Of a DNA stretch of 64,000 nucleotides, positions 23,003 through 33,603 are shown piece by piece. The position numbers were made by a program, and so were the translations under genes. The notes beneath the pieces were generated by a model that did not search any database, was not told where the DNA came from, and saw nothing but the letters and a program-made list of their open reading frames with translations. Position 1 is the first letter of the stretch, and each line of letters starts with the position of its first letter. Source of the DNA: Vibrio inusitatus (GTDB lineage Bacteria; Pseudomonadota; Gammaproteobacteria; Enterobacterales; Vibrionaceae); contig AP024878.1 in NCBI GenBank assembly GCA_024346935.1, forward strand, positions 434,001 to 498,000, in the 5' to 3' direction.

Positions 23003-23629
23003 ATGGGACATTATCAAGCTCAACGTTTGTCAGAGCATTTGCAGCAGTTGGGCATACGTGATTCTGCTGTGTTGAAGGCGATGGCTAATTTGCCGCGAGA
23101 ATCTTTTTTATCAGAGGCGATGAGGCATCAAGCCTATGATAATAATGCCTTGCCTATCGGAAGTGGGCAAACCATCTCTCAACCTTATATTGTTGCAAGA
23201 ATGACTGAGCTATTGGAACTGGATTACAACTCTAAGGTCTTAGAGGTTGGAACTGGTTCTGGCTATCAGACTGCGGTGTTAGCGCAGTTGGTTGAGCGTG
23301 TGCATACCATTGAGCGTATTAAAACATTACAGTGGGATGCAAAGCGTCGCTTATCTAAGCTCGATATCTACAATGTATCATCAAAATACGGCGACGGCTG
23401 GAAAGGGTGGGGCGTACATGCACCATTTGACGCTATTATTGTAACAGCAGCCGCAGCGGAGCTTCCCCAAGCTCTTGTTGACCAGTTGGCGATTGGTGGA
23501 CGACTGATCATTCCAATTGGAGACTCACAACAACAGTTATTGAAAATTGTTAAACATGAGTCTGGAGTTCAGTCTGAAATCATAGAAGATGTACGATTTG
23601 TGCCTTTAGTTCAGGGAGAGCTAGCTTAG
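23003..23629 (+). CDS. pcm: Protein-L-isoaspartate O-methyltransferase
   Basis: SAM-dependent repair enzyme that methylates L-isoaspartyl residues in aged proteins so they can revert to aspartate. The SAM-binding motif is [18 protein letters not shown] (about residues 79-96), with the N-terminal substrate loop [19 protein letters not shown] and the [14 protein letters not shown] strand. Length 208 aa is standard. It directly abuts surE and lies 4 bases before nlpD. Confidence 0.97.
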   Translation: MGHYQAQRLSEHLQQLGIRDSAVLKAMANLPRESFLSEAMRHQAYDNNALPIGSGQTISQPYIVARMTELLELDYNSKVLEVGTGSGYQTAVLAQLVERVHTIERIKTLQWDAKRRLSKLDIYNVSSKYGDGWKGWGVHAPFDAIIVTAAAAELPQALVDQLAIGGRLIIPIGDSQQQLLKIVKHESGVQSEIIEDVRFVPLVQGELA

Positions 23630-23633
23630 GTTT

Positions 23634-24506
23634 ATGGATAAGATTTTGCGTTCGATTATTGGAATAGTACTGATTGCAACCTTAGTCGGTTGTGCCCCTA
23701 GTGGGTATTCAGGCAAGAATCGTGATTATAAGCAGGTTGATCGAGGTAGCTTTCGAGGCAGCTTTTATACGGTGAATAAGGGGGATACCCTTTATTATAT
23801 CGCTTATATTACTGACCGAAACGTCAATAATCTTATCCGCTTTAACAATATTAAAGCACCTTATACTCTGCGCGTTGGTCAGAGAATTAAGCTTTGGCAT
23901 CCTGATTATAAAGATACAACTCCAGTGTATAGTTCAAGTAAACCTGTTGCTGTAGCTCAAGCCTCCACGACAAAGAGTCCTCAGACTGCGCAGACTACAG
24001 CACAAAGTTCGGGACAGACTTCGACAAATCTACAAAATAGTGCTACTGCAAAGGTTGATCAGCAGTCGACAAAGGAGTATGTTGGTTCTAAACAAGGTGT
24101 TAACAGTGTCGCAACATCGAAACCGCCAGCAAATAAAGCGGTCTCGTCATGGAAGTGGCCAACTAAAGGAAGAGTCATCAACAAGTTCTCATCAGGAGAA
24201 CAAGGCAATAAAGGGATTGATATAGCAGGTCAACGTGGCCAATCGGTTATCTCAGCTGCCAGTGGCAGTGTAGTTTATTCCGGTAGTGCGCTTCGTGGTT
24301 ATGGCAACCTTATTATTGTTAAACATAATGATGATTACCTTAGTGCTTATGCTCACAATGATAGTTTGTTAGTCCAAGAAGGACAGACAGTATCGGCCGG
24401 GCAAAAGATTGCAACTATGGGTAGTTCCGGCACTAGCGGCGTTAAACTGCACTTTGAGATTAGGTATCAAGGAAAATCCGTTAATCCGGAAAGATATTTA
24501 CCCTAA
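23634..24506 (+). CDS. nlpD: Murein hydrolase activator NlpD (lipoprotein)
   Basis: Outer-membrane lipoprotein that activates amidase AmiC at the division site. A lipoprotein signal (LIATLVGC, lipid-modified Cys20) is followed by a LysM domain (about 47-91, YTVNKGDTLYYIAYITDRN), a Ser/Thr/Gln-rich linker, and a LytM/M23 domain at the C-terminus. The metal ligands of active LytM enzymes are missing (NKGIDIAG replaces the HxxxD motif), as expected for an activator. In enterics the main rpoS promoter lies inside nlpD; I could not identify it here. Confidence 0.95.
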   Translation: MDKILRSIIGIVLIATLVGCAPSGYSGKNRDYKQVDRGSFRGSFYTVNKGDTLYYIAYITDRNVNNLIRFNNIKAPYTLRVGQRIKLWHPDYKDTTPVYSSSKPVAVAQASTTKSPQTAQTTAQSSGQTSTNLQNSATAKVDQQSTKEYVGSKQGVNSVATSKPPANKAVSSWKWPTKGRVINKFSSGEQGNKGIDIAGQRGQSVISAASGSVVYSGSALRGYGNLIIVKHNDDYLSAYAHNDSLLVQEGQTVSAGQKIATMGSSGTSGVKLHFEIRYQGKSVNPERYLP

Positions 24507-24557
24507 CTGACGGCATTATAAGCAGTAATGCCAACCTGTTGAGCCATTGGAGGCGCT

Positions 24558-25532
24558 ATGAGTATGGATAACACTGCAGCAAAAGTGGAAGACCTAACAG
24601 AAGATAAAGTAAGTGCGGAAGTAGAAGAAAATAGTATTGTTGAAAAGGTCGAAACTCAGGTAAAAGAAGAATTTGACGCTTCAACGAAGAATCTAGATGC
24701 AACGCAACTTTATCTAGGCGAAATTGGCTTCTCACCACTCCTAACAGCAGAAGAAGAGGTTCTTTACGCAAGACGAGCACTTCGCGGAGATGAAGCAGCA
24801 CGCAAGCGTATGATTGAAAGTAACCTTCGTCTGGTTGTCAAAATTTCTCGTCGTTACAGCAATCGTGGCTTAGCGCTATTGGACCTAATTGAAGAGGGGA
24901 ACCTCGGTCTAATTCGTGCGGTAGAAAAATTCGATCCGGAGCGTGGCTTCCGATTCTCAACCTACGCAACCTGGTGGATTCGACAAACCATCGAACGCGC
25001 CCTAATGAATCAAACCCGCACTATTCGCTTGCCGATCCATGTGGTTAAAGAGTTAAATATTTATCTCAGAACAGCGCGTGAGTTATCTCAGAAATTAGAC
25101 CATGAACCTACCGCGGAAGAGATTGCTCAGCAACTCGATAAACCCGTTGATGATGTAAGTAAGATGCTACGCCTCAACGAACGTGTGAGCTCTGTGGACA
25201 CACCAATTGGTGGCGACGGTGACAAGGCATTGCTTGATATTATTCCTGATATCAACAACTCAGATCCTGAAGTGTCTACTCAAGATGACGATATTAAGCA
25301 CTCTCTTATCGATTGGCTCGATGAGTTAAATCCAAAACAGAAAGAAGTACTTGCTCGTCGCTTCGGTTTGCTTGGTTATGAACCTTCAACCCTAGAAGAA
25401 GTAGGACGCGAAATTAACCTAACTCGTGAGCGTGTACGTCAGATCCAAGTAGAGGGTCTACGTCGACTACGTGAAATCCTGTTAAAGCAAGGACTGAATA
25501 TGGAGTCGCTGTTTAACTTTGACAGTGAATAA
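24558..25532 (+). CDS. rpoS: RNA polymerase sigma factor RpoS
   Basis: Sigma-S, master regulator of stationary phase and general stress, and in vibrios of mucosal escape and chitin responses. It lacks region 1.1 and has region 1.2 ([20 protein letters not shown]), region 2 with [17 protein letters not shown], region 3, and a region 4 helix-turn-helix ([20 protein letters not shown]). Length is 324 aa (E. coli 330). ATG 24558 is preceded by GGAGGCGCT; a second ATG two codons in is less likely. A strong terminator follows, then a repeat-rich gap. Confidence 0.97.
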   Translation: MSMDNTAAKVEDLTEDKVSAEVEENSIVEKVETQVKEEFDASTKNLDATQLYLGEIGFSPLLTAEEEVLYARRALRGDEAARKRMIESNLRLVVKISRRYSNRGLALLDLIEEGNLGLIRAVEKFDPERGFRFSTYATWWIRQTIERALMNQTRTIRLPIHVVKELNIYLRTARELSQKLDHEPTAEEIAQQLDKPVDDVSKMLRLNERVSSVDTPIGGDGDKALLDIIPDINNSDPEVSTQDDDIKHSLIDWLDELNPKQKEVLARRFGLLGYEPSTLEEVGREINLTRERVRQIQVEGLRRLREILLKQGLNMESLFNFDSE

Positions 25533-25551
25533 AATTTTATAGGTTAAATTG

Positions 25552-25579
25552 AAAAAGGTCAGCGTAAGCTGACCTTTTT
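25552..25579 (+). terminator. Rho-independent terminator after rpoS
   Basis: AAAAAGGTCAGC, GTAA loop, GCTGACCTTTTT. The A-run and T-run make it potentially bidirectional. The rest of the 322-base rpoS-mutS gap holds the repeats listed next and no gene I can support. Confidence 0.92.
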
Positions 25580-25610
25580 GTTTGTATAACTCGCCCTTAG
25601 CTTCAAATTT

Positions 25611-25648
25611 GCTGATAGCTGATAGCTGATAGCTGATAGCTGATAGCT
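25611..25648 (+). repeat. Tandem heptamer array (GCTGATA), 5.4 copies
   Basis: Five exact head-to-tail copies of GCTGATA plus a final GCT. The period of 7 is not a multiple of 3 and the array lies outside any gene. The same unit recurs at 51475. Copy number is likely to vary between strains. Confidence 0.95.
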
Positions 25649-25700
25649 TGGCTTCTATGTAGAAGTTAATTCAGTTCGAATTAATACTAAACAAACCGTC

Positions 25701-25776
25701 GTCCCCGAGCGCTTCTATCGGGGACCTTGTAGTTGCATTGCTTGAAACTAGATGTCCGATAAAAGCACTCGGACAT
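25701..25776 (+). repeat. Pair of inverted REP-like palindromes
   Basis: Two hairpins: stem GTCCCCGA/TCGGGGAC with loop GCGCTTCTA (25701-25725), and stem ATGTCCGA/TCGGACAT with loop TAAAAGCAC (25752-25776). Read on the minus strand the second becomes CCGAG-TGCTTTTA-TCGG, matching the first's CCGAG-CGCTTCTA-TCGG. They are therefore two diverged copies of one element in opposite orientation, 26 bases apart, the layout of a REP/BIME unit. Neither has a T-tract, so they do not look like terminators. Confidence 0.75.
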
Positions 25777-25795
25777 GACTAATATCCTATAGCCT

Positions 25796-25827
25796 GCACT
25801 ATGCACTATGCACTATGCACTATGCAC
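25796..25827 (+). repeat. Tandem heptamer array (GCACTAT), 4.6 copies
   Basis: Four exact copies of GCACTAT plus GCAC. A different unit from the GCTGATA array 148 bases upstream but with the same 7-bp period. It ends 27 bases from the mutS stop. Confidence 0.95.
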
Positions 25828-25854
25828 AAGAACTAGGCTAATAACTAAAATAAC

Positions 25855-28422
25855 CTAAAGCATCTTCTTCAATCTATAAAGTTCTTCTAAAGCTTGCCTC
25901 GGTGTAAGATCATCAGGATCAATAGCACCTAATGCTATTTCCACCTCACTTGGCTCTGGAATCAAGCTAAGTTGGTTTGCAATCTCGACACTACTTGGAC
26001 TGTTTGTCTGAGGCTGATGGCTAAGCTGCTCAAGCAAATTGAGCTTTTGCCTCGCTTGCTTGATCACAGGTTTAGGTACACCCGCCAAACCTGCAACCGC
26101 TAAACCATAAGACTTGCTAGCCGCACCTTCTTGTACTGCGTGCATAAAGGCAATATCGTCGCCGTGCTCAATAGCATCTAGATGTACGTTTGCTAGTTCT
26201 TTGAGTTGAGAAGGTAGTTCCGTTAACTCAAAGTAATGAGTGGCAAATAAGGTAAGGGCGCTAATCTGATTTGCCAGCCATTCGGCGCTAGCCCATGCTA
26301 ACGACAGTCCGTCATAGGTACTGGTTCCTCGCCCTATTTCATCCATTAGCACCAAACTTCGTTTTGTGGCATTGTGCAGGATATTCGCCGTTTCCGTCAT
26401 TTCTACCATGAATGTAGAGCGTCCTGAGGCTAGATCATCGGAAGCACCGATTCGTGTAAATATCCGATCAAGTAAACCAATATCCGCGGATTCCGCAGGA
26501 ACATAGGAACCAATATGAGCAAGTAATGCAATCAAAGCCGTTTGACGCATATAAGTGGATTTACCGCCCATATTCGGACCGGTAATGATCAACATTTTAC
26601 GTTCAGGATTAAGCTCAATAGGATTGGCAATAAACGGGTCTTCTAATACTTGCTCAACAACAGGATGCCGACCATTAGTGACCGATAATCCAATGTCATT
26701 TTTAATGTTTGGACGACAGTATTCCAAGGTTTCGGCGCGCTCGGCAAGGTTTTGCAATACGTCAATTTCAGAAACGGCAGACGACAGCAATTGCAGCCTA
26801 TTAAGGTGAGGTAATATGAGGTCAAATAATTCTTCCCATAACGCCTTTTCTACTGCCAGAGCTTTAGATTTAGAATTTAGAACTTTATCTTCGTGCTCTT
26901 TTAGCTCAGGAATAATGTAGCGTTCTGCATTCTTCAGCGTTTGGCGACGAATGTAATGAGGAGGCACAAGGTGACTCTGCCCACGACTCACTTGAATGTA
27001 AAAGCCATGAACAGCGTTGTAGCCTACCTTCAAGGTCTCTATACCGTGTCGTTCTCGTTCATCGGATTCAAGCTTTTCTAAGTACTCTTTCGCACCATTA
27101 GCTAAATCTCGCCATTGATCGAGTTCTTCGTTATATCCTTCGGCAAGTACGCCCCCATCACGAATGACGACAGGAGGATTTTCTTTGATTGCTCGCTCTA
27201 ATAACTCACATAAACTATCTAATGGTTTAGCATCATGAGACAAGCTCTTGAGGTGCGGATTGACTAGGTCTTCTAATGTTGCTTCTAGTTCTGGTAACTG
27301 TTGCAATGCGGTGCGAAGGCGAGCAAGATCGCGTGGTCTAGCAGAGCGAATCGCCAATCGAGCGATAATGCGCTCGATGTCTCCAATCTGTTTTAAGGTT
27401 TGATTAAGTTCAGGACAAAGTCCTTGTTCAATGAGTTCGGAGATCGAGTCTAAGCGGTTGTTCAGTACTAATACTTCACGAGTAGGTTGATGCAACCAAC
27501 GTTTGAGCATGCGGCTGCCCATTGCGGTTGCTGTATGATCCAGTACCTCTGCAAGGGTGTTATCAAAACCGCCAGATAAGTTTTGTGTGATCTCTAAGTT
27601 GCGTCTTGTCGCAGCATCAAGGATAACCGAGTTATCTTGCCTCTCCATCGTAATCGAGCGGATGTGAGGCATAGCCGTTCGCTGCGTATCTTTGACGTAC
27701 TGAATCAAACAGCCTGCCGCACAAAGGCCAAGTTCTGCTGCTTCAACACCAAAGCCCACTAAGTCTTTTGTACCAAATTGAATGTTTAACTGCTGCTTAG
27801 CGGTTTGTAACTCAAACTCCCAAATAGGTCTGCGACGGTTGCCATGACGACCTTCCATTAGATGGACCGGTGCGAAATCTTCAGGAAACAACAGTTCTTT
27901 AGGGCTAGTACGTTGTAGCTCTGCGAGCATCGCTTCTTCGGTTTTTGGCTCGCATATTAAAAAGCGGCCAGAGGTAATATCCAAAGTGGCATAGCCAAAC
28001 TGATCATTGTGTTGATAGATAGCTGCGATAAGGTTATCAACGCGTTCTGCAAGTAAAGCTTCATCGGTAACTGTACCAGGGGTAATGATACGAACGACTT
28101 TACGCTCTACTGGGCCCTTTGAGGTTGCAGGGTCGCCGATTTGTTCGCATATAGCGACAGATTCGCCTAGTTGAACCAGCTTAGCCAAATACCCTTCAAC
28201 CGCGTGAAAAGGGACGCCTGCCATTGGAATAGGCTCGCCTGCTGACGCACCGCGTTTGGTTAGTGATATATCGAGTAGTTGAGAGGCACGCTTTGCATCA
28301 TCATAAAACAATTCATAGAAGTCACCCATGCGGTAAAAAAGCAGAATCTCAGGGTTCTCTGCTTTGAGTTTGTGATACTGCTGCATCATTGGAGTGTGTT
28401 TTGGCTTTGATTTTACCGACAT
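25855..28422 (-). CDS. mutS: DNA mismatch repair protein MutS
   Basis: Recognises mismatches and small loops and, with MutL, starts methyl-directed repair. The N-terminal mismatch-binding domain has the Phe-x-Glu wedge in [17 protein letters not shown]. The C-terminal ABC ATPase has Walker [14 protein letters not shown], the signature STFMVEMTE, Walker [17 protein letters not shown], and the ATHYFELT switch. The product is 855 aa, the usual size. I chose ATG at 28422 over an in-frame GTG at 28428 because AGAAG lies at suitable spacing before the ATG. It converges on rpoS across the repeat-rich gap. Confidence 0.97.
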   Translation of the reverse strand: MSVKSKPKHTPMMQQYHKLKAENPEILLFYRMGDFYELFYDDAKRASQLLDISLTKRGASAGEPIPMAGVPFHAVEGYLAKLVQLGESVAICEQIGDPATSKGPVERKVVRIITPGTVTDEALLAERVDNLIAAIYQHNDQFGYATLDITSGRFLICEPKTEEAMLAELQRTSPKELLFPEDFAPVHLMEGRHGNRRRPIWEFELQTAKQQLNIQFGTKDLVGFGVEAAELGLCAAGCLIQYVKDTQRTAMPHIRSITMERQDNSVILDAATRRNLEITQNLSGGFDNTLAEVLDHTATAMGSRMLKRWLHQPTREVLVLNNRLDSISELIEQGLCPELNQTLKQIGDIERIIARLAIRSARPRDLARLRTALQQLPELEATLEDLVNPHLKSLSHDAKPLDSLCELLERAIKENPPVVIRDGGVLAEGYNEELDQWRDLANGAKEYLEKLESDERERHGIETLKVGYNAVHGFYIQVSRGQSHLVPPHYIRRQTLKNAERYIIPELKEHEDKVLNSKSKALAVEKALWEELFDLILPHLNRLQLLSSAVSEIDVLQNLAERAETLEYCRPNIKNDIGLSVTNGRHPVVEQVLEDPFIANPIELNPERKMLIITGPNMGGKSTYMRQTALIALLAHIGSYVPAESADIGLLDRIFTRIGASDDLASGRSTFMVEMTETANILHNATKRSLVLMDEIGRGTSTYDGLSLAWASAEWLANQISALTLFATHYFELTELPSQLKELANVHLDAIEHGDDIAFMHAVQEGAASKSYGLAVAGLAGVPKPVIKQARQKLNLLEQLSHQPQTNSPSSVEIANQLSLIPEPSEVEIALGAIDPDDLTPRQALEELYRLKKML

Positions 28423-28504
28423 AATCACTTCTGTTGCTTTTCATTATTTCTATAGAAGCTTAGGATAAATGATTCATAACTAAAGGGTAAAGCGAATCAG
28501 TCAG

Positions 28505-28999
28505 ATGTCGGAAAGAACATTGAATAATTTAAGCGCTAAAGTGGGGAAACTGCTTGAGAAAAATGGCTTGATGATGGCGACGGCAGAGTCATGTACTGGT
28601 GGCGGTGTGGCGCAAGCCGTAACCGAAATTGCCGGCAGCTCAGCTTGGTTTGATAGAGCATTTGTTACCTATAGCAACGAAGCTAAGATGGAGATGCTTG
28701 GCGTGAGGTCTAATTCATTAGATAGCTTTGGCGCGGTGAGTGAAGAAGTTGCGCAAGAGATGGTTTTAGGTGCAGTTGAACACTCCGCAGCTCAAATAGC
28801 AGTTTCTATTACTGGAATTGCAGGTCCTGGTGGTGGCAGTGAAGATAAGCCGGTTGGCACTGTGTGTTTTGCTGTGGCCTTTAATACTGAACTTATACAG
28901 GTACAACGCTGTGTATTTGCAGGTGAACGTGGTGAAGTGAGAAATCAGTCTGTTTGTCATGCTCTTCAACTAATTGAAAAATATATAGAAAATAAGTAA
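28505..28999 (+). CDS. pncC: Nicotinamide-nucleotide amidase
   Basis: CinA C-terminal family enzyme that deamidates nicotinamide mononucleotide to nicotinic acid mononucleotide, recycling NAD breakdown products. Family motifs are present: [45 protein letters not shown] and [20 protein letters not shown]. Length 164 aa corresponds to the stand-alone form (E. coli YgaD). The mutS-pncC-recA-recX order is conserved in many gammaproteobacteria. It is divergent from mutS with an 82-base gap. Confidence 0.94.
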   Translation: MSERTLNNLSAKVGKLLEKNGLMMATAESCTGGGVAQAVTEIAGSSAWFDRAFVTYSNEAKMEMLGVRSNSLDSFGAVSEEVAQEMVLGAVEHSAAQIAVSITGIAGPGGGSEDKPVGTVCFAVAFNTELIQVQRCVFAGERGEVRNQSVCHALQLIEKYIENK

Positions 29000-29034
29000 T
29001 TTGTTGTTGCAGGTAAAAAAAACACTTTTTCATC

Positions 29035-29063
29035 TAGACACTGTATGAATTAACAGTAATAAT
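29035..29063 (+). promoter_or_regulatory. recA promoter with LexA (SOS) box in the spacer
   Basis: A -35-like TAGACA (29035-29040), 17-base spacer and AATAAT (29058-29063). The spacer contains CTGT-ATGAATTA-ACAG at 29041-29056, a match to the gammaproteobacterial LexA box CTGT-N8-ACAG. LexA bound here would block RNA polymerase directly. Confidence 0.88.
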
Positions 29064-29104
29064 TGATTCATCAACTAGAAATACCCGATTCCATGGAGCA
29101 TAAA

Positions 29105-30130
29105 ATGGACGATAACAAGCAAAAAGCTCTCGCGGCTGCACTTGGTCAAATAGAAAAGCAATTCGGTAAAGGCTCAATTATGCGCCTTGGTGATAACCGC
29201 ACCATGGACGTAGAAACAATTTCTACTGGTTCACTGTCTCTAGACATCGCTCTAGGTGCTGGTGGTCTACCAATGGGACGCATCGTAGAAGTATACGGCC
29301 CTGAATCATCGGGTAAAACAACATTAACTCTAGAGTTAATTGCAGCCGCTCAACGTGAAGGCAAAACGTGTGCCTTTATCGATGCAGAGCACGCACTAGA
29401 CCCTATCTATGCACAAAAGCTTGGCGTAAACATCGACGCTCTTTTAGTTTCTCAGCCAGATACTGGTGAGCAAGCTCTAGAGATCTGTGATGCACTAGCT
29501 CGTTCTGGCGCGATCGACGTATTGGTTGTCGATTCAGTAGCAGCACTAACACCAAAAGCTGAAATTGAAGGCGAAATGGGCGATAGCCACATGGGCCTTC
29601 AGGCACGTATGCTTTCTCAAGCAATGCGTAAGCTAACGGGTAACTTAAAACAATCTAACTGTATGTGTATCTTTATCAACCAAATTCGTATGAAGATTGG
29701 TGTGATGTTTGGTAACCCAGAGACAACTACTGGTGGTAACGCACTTAAGTTCTACGCTTCTGTTCGTCTTGATATCCGTCGTACTGGTGCTATCAAAGAT
29801 GGTGACGAGATTGTTGGTAACGAAACCCGTATTAAAGTGGTTAAGAACAAGATTGCTGCACCATTTAAGCAAGCTGAAACCCAAATTATGTACGGTCAAG
29901 GCTTCAACCGTGAAGGTGAGTTGATCGATCTAGGTGTTAAGAACAAGCTAGTAGAAAAAGCAGGTGCTTGGTACAGCTATCAAGGCGACAAGATTGGTCA
30001 AGGTAAAGCAAACGCAGGTAAATTCCTTCGTGAGCACCCTGAAACAGCCCTCGAAATCGATAGCAAGTTGCGTGCAATGTTGCTGACTACAGCTCAACTT
30101 GAAGACACTCAAGAGGCAGAGGTCGAGTAA
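29105..30130 (+). CDS. recA: Recombinase RecA
   Basis: Forms filaments on single-stranded DNA, drives strand exchange, and stimulates self-cleavage of LexA. Walker [10 protein letters not shown], the MAW region, loop L1 [15 protein letters not shown] and loop L2 [20 protein letters not shown] are intact; the acidic tail ends DTQEAEVE. With ATG at 29105 the protein is 341 aa and starts [13 protein letters not shown] like its homologues. GGAG at 29096-29099 supports this start over upstream in-frame codons (29063, 29093). The SOS box lies 49 bases upstream. Confidence 0.98.
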   Translation: MDDNKQKALAAALGQIEKQFGKGSIMRLGDNRTMDVETISTGSLSLDIALGAGGLPMGRIVEVYGPESSGKTTLTLELIAAAQREGKTCAFIDAEHALDPIYAQKLGVNIDALLVSQPDTGEQALEICDALARSGAIDVLVVDSVAALTPKAEIEGEMGDSHMGLQARMLSQAMRKLTGNLKQSNCMCIFINQIRMKIGVMFGNPETTTGGNALKFYASVRLDIRRTGAIKDGDEIVGNETRIKVVKNKIAAPFKQAETQIMYGQGFNREGELIDLGVKNKLVEKAGAWYSYQGDKIGQGKANAGKFLREHPETALEIDSKLRAMLLTTAQLEDTQEAEVE

Positions 30131-30231
30131 CCGCAACTCAATTATGCTCCTAATATACTGAGCTTTTATCCTAAAGCTCAGTACTTCCCCTTACTTTTTC
30201 TCTTCTTCGCACTGAATCTCACGAGGTGTGT

Positions 30232-30684
30232 ATGTATTTTCAAACGCCCAATTGGACCGCCAAAAAGACCGCACTTGATCTATTGAGTCGATGTGAATAT
30301 GGTCGATACGAGCTACAACAAAAACTACTGAATAAAGGTTTTGAGCTAAGTGATATTGATGAAGCTGTTGAGTTTTGTCGAGAGCATCATTATTTAGATG
30401 ACCTGCGTTACACTAAAGATCAAATCAAGCAACATGTCGAAAAAGGCCATGGTGAACGTCGAATTCGCCAAGATTTGCATATAAAGCACGTACGTAATGA
30501 GGTCATCGATCAGGCATTAGCTGAAGAACCTCAACATTGGTTTGAGCTTGCGAAGCTATCTATAAACAAATACTTCGAAGAGAACCCTACATCAGGTAGC
30601 TGTGAATACTCCAAGCAAGTACGCTTTCTACAATATAGAGGGTTTAGCTCTGAGCAGATCCAATACGCATTAAATCCTGAGTAA
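30232..30684 (+). CDS. recX: Regulatory protein RecX
   Basis: Small helical protein that caps or destabilises RecA filaments. Repeated three-helix RecX modules are visible: ALDLLSRCEYGRYELQQKLL, DIDEAVEFCREHHYLDDLRYT and the later LQYRGFSSEQIQYALN. I chose ATG at 30232 (150 aa, MYFQTPNW) over the in-frame GTG at 30226, which would overlap the ribosome-binding site ACGAGG. It lies 101 bases after recA and is probably expressed by readthrough from the SOS promoter. Confidence 0.93.
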   Translation: MYFQTPNWTAKKTALDLLSRCEYGRYELQQKLLNKGFELSDIDEAVEFCREHHYLDDLRYTKDQIKQHVEKGHGERRIRQDLHIKHVRNEVIDQALAEEPQHWFELAKLSINKYFEENPTSGSCEYSKQVRFLQYRGFSSEQIQYALNPE

Positions 30685-30863
30685 ATTCATAGTTATAACC
30701 CATCTATTTACTTTTATTGCTTAAGAGTAAGTAAAGTCCTTTTGACAAATTCTCGTTAATTCATCAGCATTTTCAGGCAAATTAGACAGAAAACTAGTCG
30801 TTCTCCTTTGCTTGATTTACAATATGGCAAAATTCTAACTTGAACGTTTCAGGATATTGCCAC

Positions 30864-33455
30864 ATGTACATGAGCACCGCCGAAATTCGTAGTGCCTTTT
30901 TAAAGTTCTTTGAGAGCAAAGGGCACCAGATTGTAGAGAGTTCTTCTCTTGTACCTCATAACGATCCTACTCTGCTATTTACTAACGCAGGTATGAACCA
31001 GTTTAAAGACTGCTTCCTAGGAGCCGAAAAGCGTAGCTACACGCGAGCGACTACGGCACAGCGTTGTGTTCGTGCTGGTGGTAAACACAATGATCTAGAA
31101 AACGTTGGCTTTACAGCCCGTCACCATACCTTCTTTGAAATGCTGGGTAACTTCAGTTTTGGTGACTACTTTAAAGAAGATGCTATTAAGTTTGCTTGGG
31201 AGTTCCTAACGGAAACCCTTGGTCTGCCACAAGAGAAATTGTTAGTTACTATCTACGAAACTGACGACGAAGCCTTTGATATCTGGAATAAACAGATGGG
31301 CATTCCAGCTGATCGTATTATCCGCATTGGCGATAAAAAAGGTGGCAAAGCCTACGAATCAGATAACTTCTGGACGATGGGTGACACGGGTCCATGTGGA
31401 CCATGTACTGAAATTTTCTATGATCATGGTGAGCATATCTGGGGCGGACGTCCTGGTACACCAGAAGAAGATGGTGATCGCTTCATCGAGATCTGGAACA
31501 ACGTATTCATGCAGTTCAATCGACACGCTGACGGTACGATGGAACCTCTTCCAAAGCCGGCAGTAGATACTGGTATGGGTATCGAGCGTATCTCTGCAAT
31601 CATGCAAGGTATGCATTCAAACTATGAGATTGATGTATTCCAAACTCTTATCAAAGCATCTGCAGAAGCAGTTGGATACGAAGACCTTTCAAATCAGTCT
31701 CTGCGCGTAATCGCTGATCATATCCGTTCATGTTCTTTCCTTATCGTTGATGGCGTAATGCCATCAAATGAAGGTCGAGGTTACGTACTTCGTCGTATTA
31801 TTCGCCGCGCAGTTCGTCACGGTAACAAGTTGGGTGCTCAAGGTGCATTTTTCCACACTCTAGTTGGCGTGTTAGCTGATGTCATGGGTGAAGCTGGCGC
31901 TGAACTTAAAAAGCAGCAAGCACTGGTTGAGAAAGTACTTCGTATTGAGGAAGAAAACTTTGGCCGTACTCTAGAGCGTGGTATGAGCATTCTTAACGAT
32001 GCACTGGACGTACTCAAGAGCGAAGGCAAATCTACTCTTGATGGTGAGACAGTATTCAAACTGTATGATACCTATGGCTTCCCAGCTGATTTAACCAATG
32101 ATGTTGCACGTGAGCGTGAATTTAACATTGACGAAGAAGGCTTCCAGAAAGCGATGGAAGCACAGCGTCAACGTGCACGTGAAGCGGGACAATTTGGTAC
32201 TGATTACAATGAGACAATTAAGCTAGATAGTACAACAGAATTTTGTGGTTACTCGGCAACAGATGGTGAGAGCAACATAGAAGCTATCTTTGTAGAAGGT
32301 CAACCAACAGAGAACCTATCAAGTGGTCAGAAGGCTATTATCGTTCTTGAACAAACGCCTTTCTACGCCGAGTCAGGTGGCCAATCTGGTGATACAGGTG
32401 TCCTAAAAACTGAGTTAGGTGAGTTTAAGATTACCGATACTCAGAAATTAGGCAATGCAATTGCACACCATGGCGAGCTTGTCGAAGGTGTGATGAGCTT
32501 GGGTGAAAAAGCAAAAGCGGTTGTTAATGGAGCGCGACGTGCTCAAATCTCATTGAATCACTCAGCAACTCACCTACTGCACGCTGCACTACGTAAGGTT
32601 TTAGGTGAGCACGTAACTCAGAAAGGTTCATTAGTTAAAGCAGAGAATCTTCGTTTTGACTTCTCACACCTAGAAGCGGTAACAACTGCTGAATTGAAGC
32701 AAGTAGAGCGTTTGGTTAATGCTCAAATTCGCACTAACCATGAGATTGAGACCAATGTAATGGATATCGAATCTGCTAAGCAGAAAGGTGCGATGGCATT
32801 ATTTGGTGAAAAGTATGACGACGAAGTTCGCGTACTTTCTATGGGGGAGTTCTCTACCGAATTGTGCGGTGGTATTCACGCAGCTAACACTGGTGATATT
32901 GGTCTATTCAAGATTACCTCTGAGGGCGGTATTGCTGCAGGTATTCGTCGCATTGAAGCGGTAACGGCTGATGCGGCTCTAGATGCTATTGATGTTGAGC
33001 AGGATAAACTGCAACAGAAGTTAGTTGAGTCAGCAAAGAAATCAAAATCGCTAGAGAAAGAGATTCAGTACCTTAAAGACAAAATGGTAGCGGCGGAAAG
33101 CGCTAACATTATGGGTAGGGTCCAGGAAATTAACGGCATTAAGGTACTTATTGCTGCACTTGAGGGCGCAGATAACAAGAATCTTCGTAATATGGTTGAT
33201 GATACGAAAAACCGCATTGGTACTGGTGTCATTTTATTCGCCAATATTGCCAACGATAAAGTCGGCTTGGTTGCGGGTGTAACTAAAGACTTAACCGGTA
33301 AAGTGAAAGCGGGTGAGTTGGTTAACTTAGTTGCGACTCAAGTCGGTGGTAAAGGGGGCGGCCGTCCTGATATGGCTCAAGCGGGCGGTACAGACGTAGC
33401 GGCATTACCTGAAGCCTTAAAATCTGTTATTCCATGGTTGGAAGAGCGCCTGTAA
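30864..33455 (+). CDS. alaS: Alanyl-tRNA synthetase
   Basis: Charges tRNA-Ala and edits mischarged Ser/Gly. The class II catalytic core runs from [20 protein letters not shown] through motif 2 ([19 protein letters not shown]). Next come the tRNA-recognition domain ([20 protein letters not shown]), the editing domain with HSATH and CGGIH, and C-Ala with [15 protein letters not shown]. The product is 863 aa. ATG 30864 ([10 protein letters not shown]) is preferred to the upstream TTG 30840, with AGGA about 9 bases before it. The editing-site motif normally reads CGGTH; here Thr is replaced by Ile, while the Cys and His ligands remain. Confidence 0.96.
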   Translation: MYMSTAEIRSAFLKFFESKGHQIVESSSLVPHNDPTLLFTNAGMNQFKDCFLGAEKRSYTRATTAQRCVRAGGKHNDLENVGFTARHHTFFEMLGNFSFGDYFKEDAIKFAWEFLTETLGLPQEKLLVTIYETDDEAFDIWNKQMGIPADRIIRIGDKKGGKAYESDNFWTMGDTGPCGPCTEIFYDHGEHIWGGRPGTPEEDGDRFIEIWNNVFMQFNRHADGTMEPLPKPAVDTGMGIERISAIMQGMHSNYEIDVFQTLIKASAEAVGYEDLSNQSLRVIADHIRSCSFLIVDGVMPSNEGRGYVLRRIIRRAVRHGNKLGAQGAFFHTLVGVLADVMGEAGAELKKQQALVEKVLRIEEENFGRTLERGMSILNDALDVLKSEGKSTLDGETVFKLYDTYGFPADLTNDVAREREFNIDEEGFQKAMEAQRQRAREAGQFGTDYNETIKLDSTTEFCGYSATDGESNIEAIFVEGQPTENLSSGQKAIIVLEQTPFYAESGGQSGDTGVLKTELGEFKITDTQKLGNAIAHHGELVEGVMSLGEKAKAVVNGARRAQISLNHSATHLLHAALRKVLGEHVTQKGSLVKAENLRFDFSHLEAVTTAELKQVERLVNAQIRTNHEIETNVMDIESAKQKGAMALFGEKYDDEVRVLSMGEFSTELCGGIHAANTGDIGLFKITSEGGIAAGIRRIEAVTADAALDAIDVEQDKLQQKLVESAKKSKSLEKEIQYLKDKMVAAESANIMGRVQEINGIKVLIAALEGADNKNLRNMVDDTKNRIGTGVILFANIANDKVGLVAGVTKDLTGKVKAGELVNLVATQVGGKGGGRPDMAQAGGTDVAALPEALKSVIPWLEERL

Positions 33456-33505
33456 GCCAAAAGTAATTAACTTGGGTGCATTTGGTGCCCAAAGAAAGTA
33501 ATAGG

Positions 33506-33550
33506 AACCAAGCATTTTTGTTATCGCAAAGTGCTTGGTTTTGTTGTTTT
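33506..33550 (+). terminator. Rho-independent terminator after alaS
   Basis: AACCAAGCA (33506-33514) and TGCTTGGTT (33532-33540) pair around a 17-base loop, followed by TTGTTGTTTT. It separates alaS from lysC. Confidence 0.75.
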
Positions 33551-33603
33551 AAAATGTCCTGTGTACAAAGAACAGAAGACTGTTTTAGGAAGGTGGAAAG
33601 TAA

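Noticed and set aside
25611..25827. CRISPR array between rpoS and mutS
   Set aside because: The repeats are 7 bp in direct tandem without spacers, and no cas genes are present.
33456..33603. Lysine riboswitch before lysC
   Set aside because: The gap is too short once the alaS terminator is removed, and I do not see the conserved core.
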